DNA from: Erythrophleum ivorense
Lineage: Eukaryota; Streptophyta; Magnoliopsida; Fabales; Fabaceae
Length of the DNA stretch: 64,000 bases
Assembly: GCA_026724425.1 (NCBI GenBank)
Contig: JAIUCV010000003.1
Coordinates: forward strand, 64,967,088-65,031,087
Reading direction: 5' to 3'
The translations under genes and the position numbers were made by a program. Under the pieces are notes generated by a model. That model did not search any database. It saw nothing but the letters and a program-made list of their open reading frames with translations, and had not been told where the DNA came from. Below are positions 38,340-50,270 of this stretch, one piece after another (positions within the stretch are counted from its first letter, which is position 1; each line of letters opens with the position of its first letter).

Positions 38340-40600
38340 TATGTATTTAACAAAAACTATGTAACAAACCAATGTAGTAAACCAAATAGCTATAGAAAGG
38401 AAGAAAAAACAAACACTAAGTTATTTTGGTTTAGTCAGCATGACTTATATCCGGTCCCTTGCTTCACAAAGGATTTTTATACTAAGAATTAATCAATTCA
38501 TACAATGACTGGTTTTCCTATACACTCACCACCAATGCTTATAAGTTGGTTTTCTTATGTTCACCACCGATGTTAGGGATTTCCCCTGCTCCCCTAAAAT
38601 AGATTATAAGTTGGTTTTCTCTTGCTCACCAATATTGATTACGAAGAGAAACTTTTGTCTCTAACTAACCTACAACTAGCTCCACTTAAGCTCCTCAAGT
38701 TAGGAGAATATTACAATGTGGTATAAGGTTTGTGGTGAACCCTCTAAACTCAAGGGATTACAATGTAGTTTAGTATATTTACTCTCCAAGTGATATAAAC
38801 CAAACACTAAGCTCTTCTTAGCGTTTGGTAATGAAAACAATATTTGGACGTAGATTTAGCTCTTTGGTTCTTCTATCTTGATCTACCGGAATTTGGTTCA
38901 CATAGGTACTAGAATGCAGCTCCTCTTATTTTGTTTCATTAATCCATGCTCGGGTCTTCTAAAAATCTTCTACTCATTGGAATGTTTTCTCCTCTATATT
39001 TGAGACTTGCTTCTATATGATTTTTGCTTCTAAAAATGTCCCTTGAAGGCAAGTAACCATTGCAAAAATCATGTTGCAACTCTTTTCCTTTTTTAGGATT
39101 TCTAGCTATTAGAGTATATATGTAAACAGAACAACTTGATTTTCTGGCGTTGACTTCATCTTCACAGCTTCAATGCAGTGTATTAATGAAGGTATAAATG
39201 TTGGAAACATGATTCTTGTCTTGCTGCTTCTCTTTGATATTTTTTCTTGTTCTTCTAATGGAAACTAGCCATTACCATATCTTGATAAGAAAATAGTTGT
39301 CTGATTCCTTTGTAGTCTTTTGCAGCCAAGTTTTCTACTTGAACTTTTGGCTTCATTTGAATTGTGTAATTTGACTTTTGAAATTAAATTCCTGGAAATG
39401 GCAATCAATACTTTAATTTTGATTATTTCTTTATTATGCAATCTTGTAAATTTACATTTGAGTCTAAATCAGCCTTTTACTACTTTCCTTTTCTATTTCA
39501 TCTTCACCTAATAAGAAAAGAATTCGATGTGATCAAATTAGCATTTAATGCGTTTTTAATCAATTGTTATGCCAAATGAGTAGAAATTTTGGGAAACGTA
39601 ACAAATATCATTGGTTGAGTTTCTTTGTAAAAGATAGATATAAAGATGCAAAGAACATCAAGAAAGATGAACCAAAAAGCAGCTACAATTTTAAAGATGA
39701 TTAAGGATGAATGTACCACCTTTTTGATGATGTCAAAAAGGGGCAGAACAATATCTGTACAAAACTGCTTGTTGTATTTTTAAGTAGAGTGGAGTAGGTT
39801 TCAAGGGGAGCACTGTTGGAGCTTTATTACTCACTGGATTAATGCATACTTTCAAGGGGAGCAACAGTTAAGGGGATTAGTATCTTAAACTTGAATTGTT
39901 ACTTAACTTTTAAAAAAGTTTTGTATCTCAAGCTTTTATCATCATTAAAAAGAGAGAAACTGTTGGCTCTAAGTTTCAAAAGTGGTTTAAATATTTTGAT
40001 GATAATAAGATCTTTGAGAGTAAATGTTTAAAGGATAGTAAACATTTAGAGCAAAAGAGTTATCCATTGAATTTCAAGAAATTATAGTCACATTATGTCA
40101 ACACATAGCAATTATAATTGTAAATTTTAGCAAGTTAAGATCAAAACAACATCATAAAAGAACATAAAAGCTTGATGTTGTTAAAAAAAGGAATGCATAT
40201 GCTAAAGTCATCCCATTAAAGTTTGAGCCTAACATATGAAATATATATATATATATGTATGTATGTATGTATCAAAGACATAAAGATATCTCTATAAAGC
40301 AATAAAGTTTACAAAATAAATTAAGATGTCAACCAGAACATATTCTTAATTCTATTGAAACTTTAAGATATAAGAGAAGATATGTTTTATACTCTCTCTA
40401 CCAAAGGTATATGTACTTAAAAAAGGCTTCTCTTCTATATACACCTAATAATTTTTATCCGAAAAATAACGAGTACACATATATATAGCATTAGTTTAAA
40501 AAATAGAGCTAAGCAGAAATTTTATAAACCCCTTTAATCATTGCATGTGTTTTCTTTTCTTTTCTTTTCTCACCTTTGAGGATTGCATGGTTGCTTAATT
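38340..40600 (+). mobile_element. Probable Ty1/copia remnant (SIRE/Maximus-like 3' portion)
   Basis: Near 39722-39750 the sequence reads TTTTTGATGATGTCAAAAAG then GGGCAGAAC, close to the purine tract that precedes the 3' LTR in SIRE-type copia elements. A second version occurs at about 39942-39965, where AAAAAGAGAGAAAC is followed by TGTTGGCTCTAAG, a typical LTR start. Imperfect repeats of ATAAGTTGGTTTTC occur at 38540-38640. No pol motif was recovered, so this rests on the tract-plus-LTR pattern alone. Confidence 0.4.
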
Positions 40601-40843
40601 CTCCTCTTTTTTTTTTTAAACATCAAAAGATAGGTTAATATAACAATTAATTCAAAGAGAAGATAAACTAAAAGAGCATAAAAAACAAACTTCAATATCA
40701 TTGCTCATAAAATCTTTGAAGTTGCATAAATAAGTATTTATATGAAAAAATAATTTGAACAAAAGATTCTTAAAAAAAAATACACGTTTTTAGCTTCTAC
40801 TGTGGAAGTTGACTTGAGAGCCTCAACAACCAGTTAACTGAAC

Positions 40844-40878
<35 letters not shown>

Positions 40879-42366
40879 ACACAGGCTTATTAAATGCATT
40901 AACAATAGTATATCATGGACAAAAGTATTTTCTATATTGTTTAGAAAATTTTATATATAATACATGTGTTAATATTGATAGTTTACTTGATATCAAACTG
41001 TCCTTTTATTTTTATTTTTTTGGTTGGGTAGACACTTGTCTTTTCAAAATTAAGATAAATTTGATATTTTGAAGTCTTATCTGTTATCTAAGGCAAATTA
41101 TGAATTTACGTACATATACTTACGAAAAAAAATACCACTACAATGTGTTGCGTGTGTTTTTTTTTGGGGGGGGGGGGGTTGCTTGTGAGTGTAAAGGATG
41201 TGTGAATCAAAATATGTCTTCCACTATTAATTCACTTTGTGTAATGTGTTTCCTACAAAATTCACTGATCAATTAAAAGTTCTAGTCATAAAGATTAAGT
41301 TCACAATTATATTTCTAACATTATTTTATATTCCATTAATATATTAAAACATTAATGGATGATATATTTTTAATAATAAAAAAATCATTAACAATTTGAT
41401 TACATGCAAATTAAAAAGATGAATATAGCTTATTCTATAAGGGCTAGCTGTTGGGAGGACCCTATTGCTCTAAAACTTCTCCCATTTTATCTTACTTCAA
41501 AAGTGAGGTGAGACTATAACTAGCGGGTTTGATTTGTAAACCTTAAAAATGGGCTAATTAATGTTGACACTAATTCACATTTCATTGTTATATTTCCATG
41601 GGTTTAATACTAATAGGCATAATTTAATCCAAAACAAAAGTGTTAACATGGATCAAGTTTTATGGGCTGATTGGTTCAATCCTAAAAAAGTACGAAATTA
41701 AATTAATAAAATAGTAGTCTTCTTCATATTAAAAAAAAAACACATTTAATTAGTTCAATCCAATAGCACTAGGCCTTGATCAGGCCAAGCTGGATTAGGC
41801 TCTTAGGGCTTGACATTTTTTGTAAGACAAATTATTAACATTTTAGAGAAAGGATCAATTGATATTGACATGAATCAAAATTAATCTTATAATATTGAAT
41901 AATATTTTGTCAGTTTTTTTTTTTTTTATGAAATCGATGGTTGGATTGAAAGTCCTAATAACAAAAATCATGTTCAAAATTTTACATCAATTCAATATTG
42001 TATTGTGCTATATCAATATATTAATAAATTAATGTATAATATACTTTTAAAATATAAAAATTATAAACAATTTGATTACATACTTATTGTTATTAATTTT
42101 TTTAAATTTAATATTCACGATCCATCAACATAATAATCACTTCTAGTTCAATGATTGGATTAATAAAATTACATCCTATAATAAGATATTGATGAGTATA
42201 AATGTGTCAAATCTTACATTAGTATTAATTGATCCCTCCTTCATTTTAAATATATATTTCTAAGGTTCACATTTAAGGCCAATACCAAAGAGTCAATCCT
42301 TAGAGTAAAACTCATGCAGCTAGCCCACAATCCCAGGACACATATATTAATTTGCTTTTTGATTTG

Positions 42367-42403
<37 letters not shown>

Positions 42404-43828
42404 TGCCTTTCTTTTTCTTTGTCTCTGGTAAAGCCGAAGTCATACTTTTGTTTGAGTTGGTGTAACAACTTACATATATAATTATTATTATTCTTTGGTC
42501 CAACAACAACTCATATTATTGAGGCAGTTAGAAAGAATAGTCCACACATGGCTAGGTATTCCATCAGAGACAATAAGAAAGCACAACACCAAGGCAGAAA
42601 AAACATAAATAAAAAGAGAGAGAACGTGAGGAACATGGTCCTTATTACCTCAGGACCATCTGGCATCTGTCCTGATGAGGAAAGAGCATTGCAGCCATAT
42701 CCATGTTGAAAACTACGTTGCAAAACAAACATAAATATAGGCCTGCATATTGCTAAACAAGAAATTTCCCTCGCAACTAACCTCAATTATATGCCTTCAC
42801 TTGTCAATTTTTTTAATCCAAAAAGATTATATTCCAATATTTCTATTCCTTTTCAGTACTATATTCATATTTCTCGAATTTGTAATACATCAAATTACAT
42901 TTTATTCTCCTGAATTAAAATTTAATTACATAAGTGATATATAATTTTTAAAACATATTAAACTTTGGATTAGAATGAAAGTGTTAAATTTCAATTAATT
43001 TTTGAAACTTAAAACAAAACTTTTGCAAGTCCAACATTAAAATGAACCATGACGTGACATGTTGCTATTATTTTTAATAGAGATTTAAAGTTTAGGAAAA
43101 ATATTTTTGCAAATATTTGAGTTCATTTTAATATTCATATTCTATTTTTGTAATTAAACCTTAGTTCAAGATGTGAAATATCGTTTCCCTTTTACAATAC
43201 CTATATTCCACACTTTTGATGTATGAATCAATGTAGAGATAGAATTTATGGAAGAAGAAGCAAAAACAAAGATTGAGCGCCTAAAAAAATCTTTAGTGGA
43301 AAATGATACCAACACCTCCTATGTTAAAAGAATTCGAATCCACACGCATGATATACTTTGAAATTCATGCGCGTTTCCTTTTCAGTTGTCCTTGCACTAT
43401 CAACAGAGGAATTTTCAATTGCCTCTAGGCTTGTGTTCTACTCCTAATATTATATAAAGAAATAAGTTATTTCAAATCTCATAAAATGTGTATTAATTTA
43501 GCTATAGGCATAGATGAAACAAAGATAATGATGATAATATAGTCTTAAGATGATAAAAATCGAGATCCTTGTTCATTTGAGTAAATGCGTTGAGTCAATT
43601 CGGAATGTATTATTATAATTTATAAGCACAATATAACAGAAAAATGTTGAATTCAAATTCTCTAAAATTCCAAAACCTTTTCAGAGGTAGAATTTGGTTA
43701 AGTAATGCCAACGTTAAAAGAAAATAATTGGTAAATAAAATACTCAGATGATCAATGTTAAAAGGAAAAGGCAAAAGTACTATTTTCGTCTCTTGAAGCT
43801 TAGAGTCAATTTTAATTGTCCTACATGA
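40601..43828. other. AT-rich intergenic region
   Basis: Contains a (TA) run at about 40849-40876, a G13 run (41166-41178) and an (AC) microsatellite (42370-42402). A minus-strand segment near 42640-42730 has somewhat coding-like composition and is discussed as a finding. Otherwise nothing was recognised. Confidence 0.5.
42370..42402. repeat. (AC)16 microsatellite
   Basis: Uninterrupted AC dinucleotide run preceded by GTAT. It creates spurious poly Cys-Val frames on the minus strand. Confidence 0.95.
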
Positions 43829-44890
43829 TTTTTTTGGTTGGTGTCAATTTAGTTTTACCTTTTTTTATAAATGTTTCGATGTTTTCCTAACCTTTAACTT
43901 CGTTTAAATCAGTAACAGAAAATGTAGGTGTGACAAGAACAATCCCCAATTGGCATTCGTTTCATTTAAAATAGCACCACCTATGCCACCTTATCTTGTT
44001 GGCCAAAAAATTAAAGGCCAACTCATTCTTCTTCTTCTTCTGCAAGTGGCATATCCCAAAATACTCAGATGCCCAAAAAACCCAATCCATCCAAATAACA
44101 CAATCATTACCAGCCTATACAGAGCCCCATTTGTAGAAGTCCGGCTCTAAGGTATAACAAAATAGCTTCTAAGTAATAACTTTGATACTAGACCTCAATC
44201 TCAAGAGTTCCCTTCTCTAATTTTCCAGAATAATTAATGCTTGTTTGTAGCCACATGATATTACTCTGCTAAGAGGTTGAAGAGGAGAAAGGGGTCTCTG
44301 ATTTTTTAGGAAACCAGAGCAAATAGCCCAAAGAAGAAAGAAAGAGGTTTAGGAAGCAAAACTCAGATTTATTTAGTTCGCCCTGCAACAACATCAATTC
44401 ATTTCCACTTTTGAAAACCAATATTTTCTTCCTCATTCACTCCCCCGTCTGCAAACTGATCACTGTTGTTGCGAAAATGTCCCAAGTTTAATCTGATATG
44501 AAGCAGTGTTGTTGGCTTGTCTAGGTTTCAACCATGAATCACAAAATGGCAGCAAAGCTTGCTGGTGGCGGAGGGATTTTGATAAACGCGTCTTGCAGGA
44601 AGATTAGAGCAGCTCTGCTACCATTGCTGACAATTTTCATTGCTGGAGATCTGAGAATTTGTTTTGACTTTTGAAACCCTCAAAAATTTGTGTGAAGAAG
44701 AAGGAGAATGAGGAGGTGGCAATGGTTGGACAAAATTTGAGTGACATGGATGCCAGATGGGATTTTGATTTTTTTTGTTTTTGCCCCACAACCATTTTTC
44801 ATTACTGATCTAAACAGAGTTAGACAATGGGAAAACATTGAAACATTATAAAAAGATGCAGGAAGAAATTGACTTAGTCTACTAGATCTA
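43829..44890. mobile_element. Element with long terminal inverted repeats (Mutator-like MITE or foldback)
   Basis: Bases of about 43829-43971 match the reverse complement of about 44745-44890. Aligned blocks in order are GTCAATTT, TTTTTATAA-ATGTTTC-ATGTTTTCC, GTTTA-ATCAGTAA-GAAAATG, AATCCC and TGGCAT-C-TTTCA. Arms of about 140 bases around a 770-base non-coding centre suit a non-autonomous Mutator-like element. The centre has only a 46-codon frame (44534-44674) of no known family. The expected 9-bp target duplication was not found, so exact ends and superfamily are open. Confidence 0.6.
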
Positions 44891-45067
44891 CCAAAGAAAA
44901 TTCTCGTAAGTAGCATACACTATATCAAAATAACATAATATGTTAGTTGTAGAGAAGCATGTAGAATCAACTTTTTGCAATAAGTATAACCTCAAATTAA
45001 CATGATAGAATCATTATATACCTGTTTATTATGATACAATTAATGGGGACATAGGCTAATAATTAAA

Positions 45068-48000
45068 TCAATCTTTTTGACTTTCTATAGTTGGCCACCC
45101 TTGATCAGCCTGCAACTTGACAAACTCAGCTAAGACCTTTATCTCTTCATCCTCCAAACGAGCTCCAAATGTGCATTGACCTCGTGGCATACATTCCTTA
45201 CCAAATCCCTGCATGCAACTATATATAAGGCATTCTTCCACCAGCTAGAATAGGTAGATCAATCCAATCATAAATAATTATATAAATATGTTAAGCACAT
45301 TTTTTAGTGAGACCACTTCTTGTATACTAATGTATTATAGAAATTAACACAAAACTTGGAATGGTAAAGGACAAATCAGTAAGGGAAAATTACAGCCACC
45401 ACCTTTGACGTATGATCAATTTATAGACAATCACACAAAAGATTTTTTTATAGACTTGGTCAATAAAAGATAGATAAATCAAGTCAATCATGAGAAATAT
45501 GTAAGCACGTAAGGCACATTTTTTAGCAAGACCCAAATCTGACATGCTCATATATTAATGTATTATAGAAATCTATATATATATAAATTCCCATGAAGCC
45601 ACACTGTAGATAAGCCGTTCACTGTGCGGCTCCTACAGGGCTATGTGCAGGGGCAATGTTCATGCCCGTACATATACTATTCACACACTTTTTTTTTTCA
45701 ATTTTTTTTTTCTGTGGAGCCCATGGGAACATTTTCTGAATCCCCTGCGGAAAGCAACTAGTTTACACAAAACTTGGAATGGTAAAGGACAAATCCATAA
45801 GGAGAAATGATCAATTTACTGAGACCTCCCTTCTTGTGTTGAATATTAGTTAGTTCCCTTACAATTTATTATTGGCCGAATCATAGATTTTCCTTTTTGT
45901 TTCTTTGTCTCGAATTTAGCAAATCCTTAGACTACACAAGAGAACTTACTGGCATTCTTCCTTTGCCATAGTATGTGATACGGTAAATCTCTTCTTCTGT
46001 GTCAACTCCATTTCTGTAGAAGCAACATTTGAGTTATTTCAAGGCACATTTAACAGAAGTCTTCTTCAAATGTTGCAAGAGCAAAACAAATTTTGAATTT
46101 TGACTTTGCTTTTGTGAACATCTAGACATATAAGACAGCAATTTACCAGAAAGATCTAGAACACATGCCCCATACTGACAACCAGAAGGTGGCCCTTGTC
46201 CCAAACTTGATATCAATAGTTTCCTTCAAATTTTGGGCTAGACCAATTTGCATATGAAATAGTTCATACATTCTCACATAATTTGGCGTAAATTAATGTT
46301 CTGGTTCTTCAACTATACGAACTTTCTCACTGTGGTCCTTTATTTTTCTTCTCCAAGTTAGTTCTTTTGTCAACTCAAACTAATGTTTTCTTTGCCAAAT
46401 TACTAGAAAAGTCTCTTTTTTCCAACGTATCAATTAATGGACAATTGGAACATGCACATTTTGTTTCATCTGTGTCAATAATTTGGCTATGAAAACGTGA
46501 GTTATCTTAAAGACGAAATTGATGAGGAATTAATAAGTGAAATACTATGTTTAAAGGGCACCAAAATATTGTGTATCCTTTTGAAGTCTTGGTGCTTTCT
46601 GTGTTTATCCCTTTTTCATTTGCTCACATCATAAGGATGCCCAAGTAGTCGTTCATTACCTCTGTAAATCCTTTATATATAGAGTTGCTCCCTGGAAGAA
46701 AAATGAAAGGAAAGAATATGAATCAGAGAACTAACATGAAAGAACATACATATATAACCAGATGTCTAGTAGAAATGGAAGCTCACTGGCTGTATTATAT
46801 TTCCACCAGCATCATGACAGCCAATACAAGTTCGATGAAACAATGTGGCTCCTCTCTGGATATCAATGGTTTGGCCATTTGAAACTGTAGCATTGAAGAA
46901 GTCAAGAAGAGTATAAACTCCATGGTTCTACTGCATGCAGAACAATTGACATGTCTAGAAGTGCTTTTTTTTTTTTGTTAAAACTGTTTTTTGTTAATAT
47001 TAAAAATAAGTGTGAAACATGATCAGGCAAAGGTAAAAAGTTGCATTACAATACGTTAAACACATCCTTTAGCCAATTGGCTCTATCAAAGACAACTTCA
47101 TCAGAAAAGTTTAAGATGTTAAGTGAAGGTCCATATTTGTTTCACCAAATCTCTCATATGTCCTCTCAAATGAAAGTCCTTTAACCCTGAAGTGTGGACA
47201 ATGAATTAGCCTGCCATACCTTGGACTAAAACTTAATTTTAATAAAAAGAATAGGATGAGCAATAATCGAACTTACTCCTTATCATGAGAATAGCAAAAA
47301 TCAAAGTCTTAGCCACTTGGTTAGCGAGGCTTAAGCTCTCATGCCACATCAATGACTATTTTAACACAAAAGTTTAAAATGTTAAGTGAAGGTACGTATC
47401 TGGTTTTATTGGTACTTCTAAAATAACATCAACAAGCATTGAACATCATAAATTTTAGTCTGGGCCACATTTTTTTGGAACAAACAACTAAGTAGGATCC
47501 TCAAAATCAGTTTTATTACATTTTAGCTAAACATTTAACAACCTTACATTTCCTTTTCCTTATCACTTCTACCTAGACATATAGAAATTCTGCCAATGTC
47601 CTCTTTAACCTCTTCAACAAGAATTTTGTCAATATTTTGTACCAAGGCGTTTCCATCCCCGCATGACTAATAGCAAAGTGTTAGATAGTTTATCTCATGT
47701 TCACCATTGACTATAGTAAGAGACTTAGCCTTGTTTTAGATATTATTCAATTAGAAATTAGAAATTAGAAAATAAATATTTATAACAAGCTTTTCAAGAT
47801 TTTGTTCATACCTAGTTGAAGCTCTCCTATGGTCATTTTATGGAATAGATATAGGCCATCTAACAAAACATTCATTATTTAGGGATTTACTCAAAACTAG
47901 ACGTTAATTTGTACTTAAATTTCATGCAATTTCACCTGTTTCAGGTATACTGTGATATCCTACTCTTCATAAAACAAAAGAAATCCTTAGTTACATGAAC

Positions 48001-48515
48001 TTTTTCTAATATCACATGAATTAACATTTTCATACATAGACATCACACATAAGGAATATGTCAATGTAAGAAAAGATTGAAAGGGAGTTCTACCATTTTT
48101 GGTTAACACACGGAGAAGATAGCAAAATGAGGTAAGAGAACAGGCAGTGGCATTTGGGAAAGTTAGAACCAAAAGCAGGGGCACTTTAGTATCTGGAAAA
48201 CAACAAGTGGGTATTCTTTAGAATTCAGATTAGCCTTGAGCGGTTTACCAGGAGTGTTGCATAAAGGAGATAAGACCACGAGCGCAGCTATTAGAGGTGA
48301 AGCCAAGCTCTTGATATAAAACTTCACTTTTTCTGCCTTTACAGGAATGAGGTTTTGTTCTCCCTTCACAATTCCCTCCATTGAACCATTTTCATTCAGT
48401 CTCAAAAATTGCATAATGAACAAACGAGCAGTGAGAGATACAAGAGGCTTACCTTAATCCAGAGAGGATGACTATAATTACTGCAATTAGAAATCAGCGA
48501 AGCAAGCTGCATCAT
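45068..48515 (-). CDS. Cytochrome c6A, chloroplast thylakoid lumen precursor
   Basis: Certain exons, from the 5' side: one ending at 48249, then 46884-46787, 46691-46660, 46013-45950 and 45208-45068, all GT-AG and in phase. Motifs are the heme site CIGCH in TLFHRTCIGCHDAGG, the axial Met in GKGRMPGF, and the loop KECMPRGQC whose two cysteines form the redox disulphide diagnostic of plant c6A. A hydrophobic stretch (ASPLIAALVVLSPLC) before the mature part fits thylakoid-lumen targeting. The N-terminus has two models. An ATG at 48423 gives 169 residues. A better one starts at 48515 with 21 codons (MMQLASLISN...) ending at a donor AAG|GTAAGC (48453), joined in phase at 48375 (174 residues) or 48363 (170). 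The Arabidopsis protein is about 175. Family function in the lumen is debated; it is not an efficient plastocyanin substitute. Confidence 0.93.
45257..45815. repeat. Duplicated segment in the last c6A intron, one copy split by an insertion
   Basis: Copy A (about 45257-45400) and copy B (about 45470-45815) share GCACATTTTTTAG, TAATGTATTATAGAAAT and ACACAAAACTTGGAATGGTA in order. In copy B about 190 bases (roughly 45571-45760) separate the last two blocks. The insert is GC-richer and contains CACTGTAGATAAGCCGTTCA and a GTGGAGCCCATGGGAA stretch, resembling a small non-autonomous element. Confidence 0.7.
47235..47345 (-). mobile_element. tRNA-derived SINE-like fragment in c6A intron
   Basis: The minus strand reads GCTAACCAAGTGGCTAAGAC, then about 45 bases later AAGTTCGATTATTGC. 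These match a Pol III A-box (TGGCTAAGACT) and a degenerate B-box (GTTCGATT) at near tRNA-like spacing. A-rich sequence follows. No tail or target duplication was defined. Confidence 0.4.
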
Positions 48516-48653
48516 CTTTCTGGGTATGGAAACTGGATGACCCCACCCACGCGGAAGGTGGGATGGCATGGAGCGGGATGAATACCTGGAGTACGCAACA
48601 TTTTGACGCTAGGATTTTTTTTTTTTTTGCAGCAAACTTTTTTTTTGAAAGAA

Positions 48654-48661
48654 TATTTATA
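48654..48661 (-). promoter_or_regulatory. Candidate TATA box for cytochrome c6A
   Basis: The minus strand reads GGTATAAATATTC, a good TATAAATA box, about 140 bases upstream of the upstream start codon. This supports transcription beginning near 48625 and hence use of the ATG at 48515. Confidence 0.5.
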
Positions 48662-49280
48662 CCAACAAATCATATTAATTATAATATTTGACTCAATAAA
48701 AAGATTCAATCCTTTAAAATTTGTATTTATATCTTTCTAAGACTTAATTAAGCTAAATTTTAAAAATAATATAATCAATTAATTAAATATTGTTTTTGAA
48801 AAATTAATTTGACATAAAAGAACATTGTCTAAATTTAAAATGGTAAATTTAAGTTGCACCTATAAAAGAAAAAAAAGAAAAGTTAAATTCATACATGGTC
48901 AATATTTGTTATCTACTATTCTATTACTTGTTGTCGTGTGTCTTAGAAATTCAAAATGTTTGTAAAGGCCCAATTCATATTATCATGATCCAAAAAATCT
49001 ATGATTATGAGGTCTTAAGTTTCATGATACTACATATAATATACAATAAATTGCTTTGAACAAGCACATTACAAACCGCAAAAGAAGTTGCCTTGAATTG
49101 TAGCTCTCTCATTAACAACATGCCAACTTAATCAACTTCCATCATTAGCTTACCTTTTTCAAGAATATACATAAAGCCTTTTATCATTGAATAGAATATG
49201 ATTATTCACCTCCATAGATCACTTAAGTCATATTCTAGCACTCTTACTATGGGGACACATTCATCTTCTTTAAGTAACAC

Positions 49281-49349
<69 letters not shown>

Positions 49350-49793
49350 CTATCTTTTATGAATGGAGGATGTAATTCTTAATGTGAGTCATTTTAACAA
49401 AAAAATAATTTTTAATATATATATATATATATCTTGCACGAATATATATCTATCTTTATGAATGGAGGGTATAATTCTTAATGTGAGTCATTTTAACAAA
49501 AAAATCATTCTTTAAAAATTATATTTATTTTAATTGAGCAAAGCTTAAAATCAATGATACAAATTGATATATGTAGCATTTTAAATTTAAATATAAAGAT
49601 AATTTAAAATCATCATATCTTACTTGATGGGTTGTGTGGATAGTTGCACTAGATTTGTAAACACTAAAAAAAGGAAGAAACAAGTTTATTTTAAAACAAA
49701 GCAAAGAGAAAAAAGTGGAAGGTATATGTCTCAAAATAAAGTTACATTGTTGACAGTTTATGAATAATATGACTTTTAACATATATATGTGTG
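48662..49793. other. Intergenic, AT-rich, with CT microsatellite
   Basis: No exon seen. It includes the (CT)28 tract and a nearby 66-bp direct repeat (49341-49408 and 49442-49507, sharing CTATCTTTTATGAATGGAGG... up to TTTTAACAAAAAAAT). Confidence 0.55.
49284..49339. repeat. (TC)28 microsatellite
   Basis: Fifty-six bases of uninterrupted TC, the longest dinucleotide tract noticed. Confidence 0.95.
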
Positions 49794-50257
49794 TGTTATT
49801 CAACTATTGGGTCACTTATAATGGGTTAACCCAAAATCATAGTATAAATCTAATTAGAAGAAAAATTTAATTAATTAATTATATTATATTATATTAATTT
49901 TTATTAACTTTTGAAATTCAAATTAATTATGTCAATTATTATTATGACAAACTGACATATTAATGGTGAATGGGTCAAATCAATTTTTTTATTGATCTTG
50001 CAATATGTGTGAGAGTGCTTTCTCCTTCTCCCTCATCGTCTCCTTCAGCCTCTTATTTGTTCATAATAAGGGAGAAGAAATACATATATGAAAATCTTCT
50101 TTTGTGCATGATGTTTTTTTACCATGGACAACGATTAGAGTTCCATCTAGTGACTTCAATCAAAATTGCATACGACAGAGACTGAGGAAGATCAAGATTT
50201 TGCTACATCCAGGAAAGTATTTGGATCTAACTTAAAACAAATTTTAATTTTCTTTCA
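49794..50257 (+). repeat. Inferred 5' LTR of a Ty1/copia element
   Basis: Starts TGTTATTCAACTATTGGGTC and ends TTTCTTTCA immediately before a primer-binding site. The 464-bp length and wording are typical for plant copia LTRs. No matching 3' LTR was found to the right, so the left boundary is inferred. Confidence 0.55.
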
Positions 50258-50258
50258 T

Positions 50259-50270
50259 TGGTATCAAAGC
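50259..50270 (+). other. Primer-binding site (tRNA-iMet type) of the copia element
   Basis: TGGTATCAAAGC, one mismatch from the standard TGGTATCAGAGC, one base after the inferred LTR end. Confidence 0.75.

Noticed and set aside
42241..42509. Poly Cys-Val frames on the minus strand
   Set aside because: They are translations of the (AC) microsatellite.
42664..42690. CTGATGAG followed by GAAA, resembling a hammerhead ribozyme core
   Set aside because: There is no stem II between the two motifs, and no flanking stems I and III could be drawn, so it is chance.
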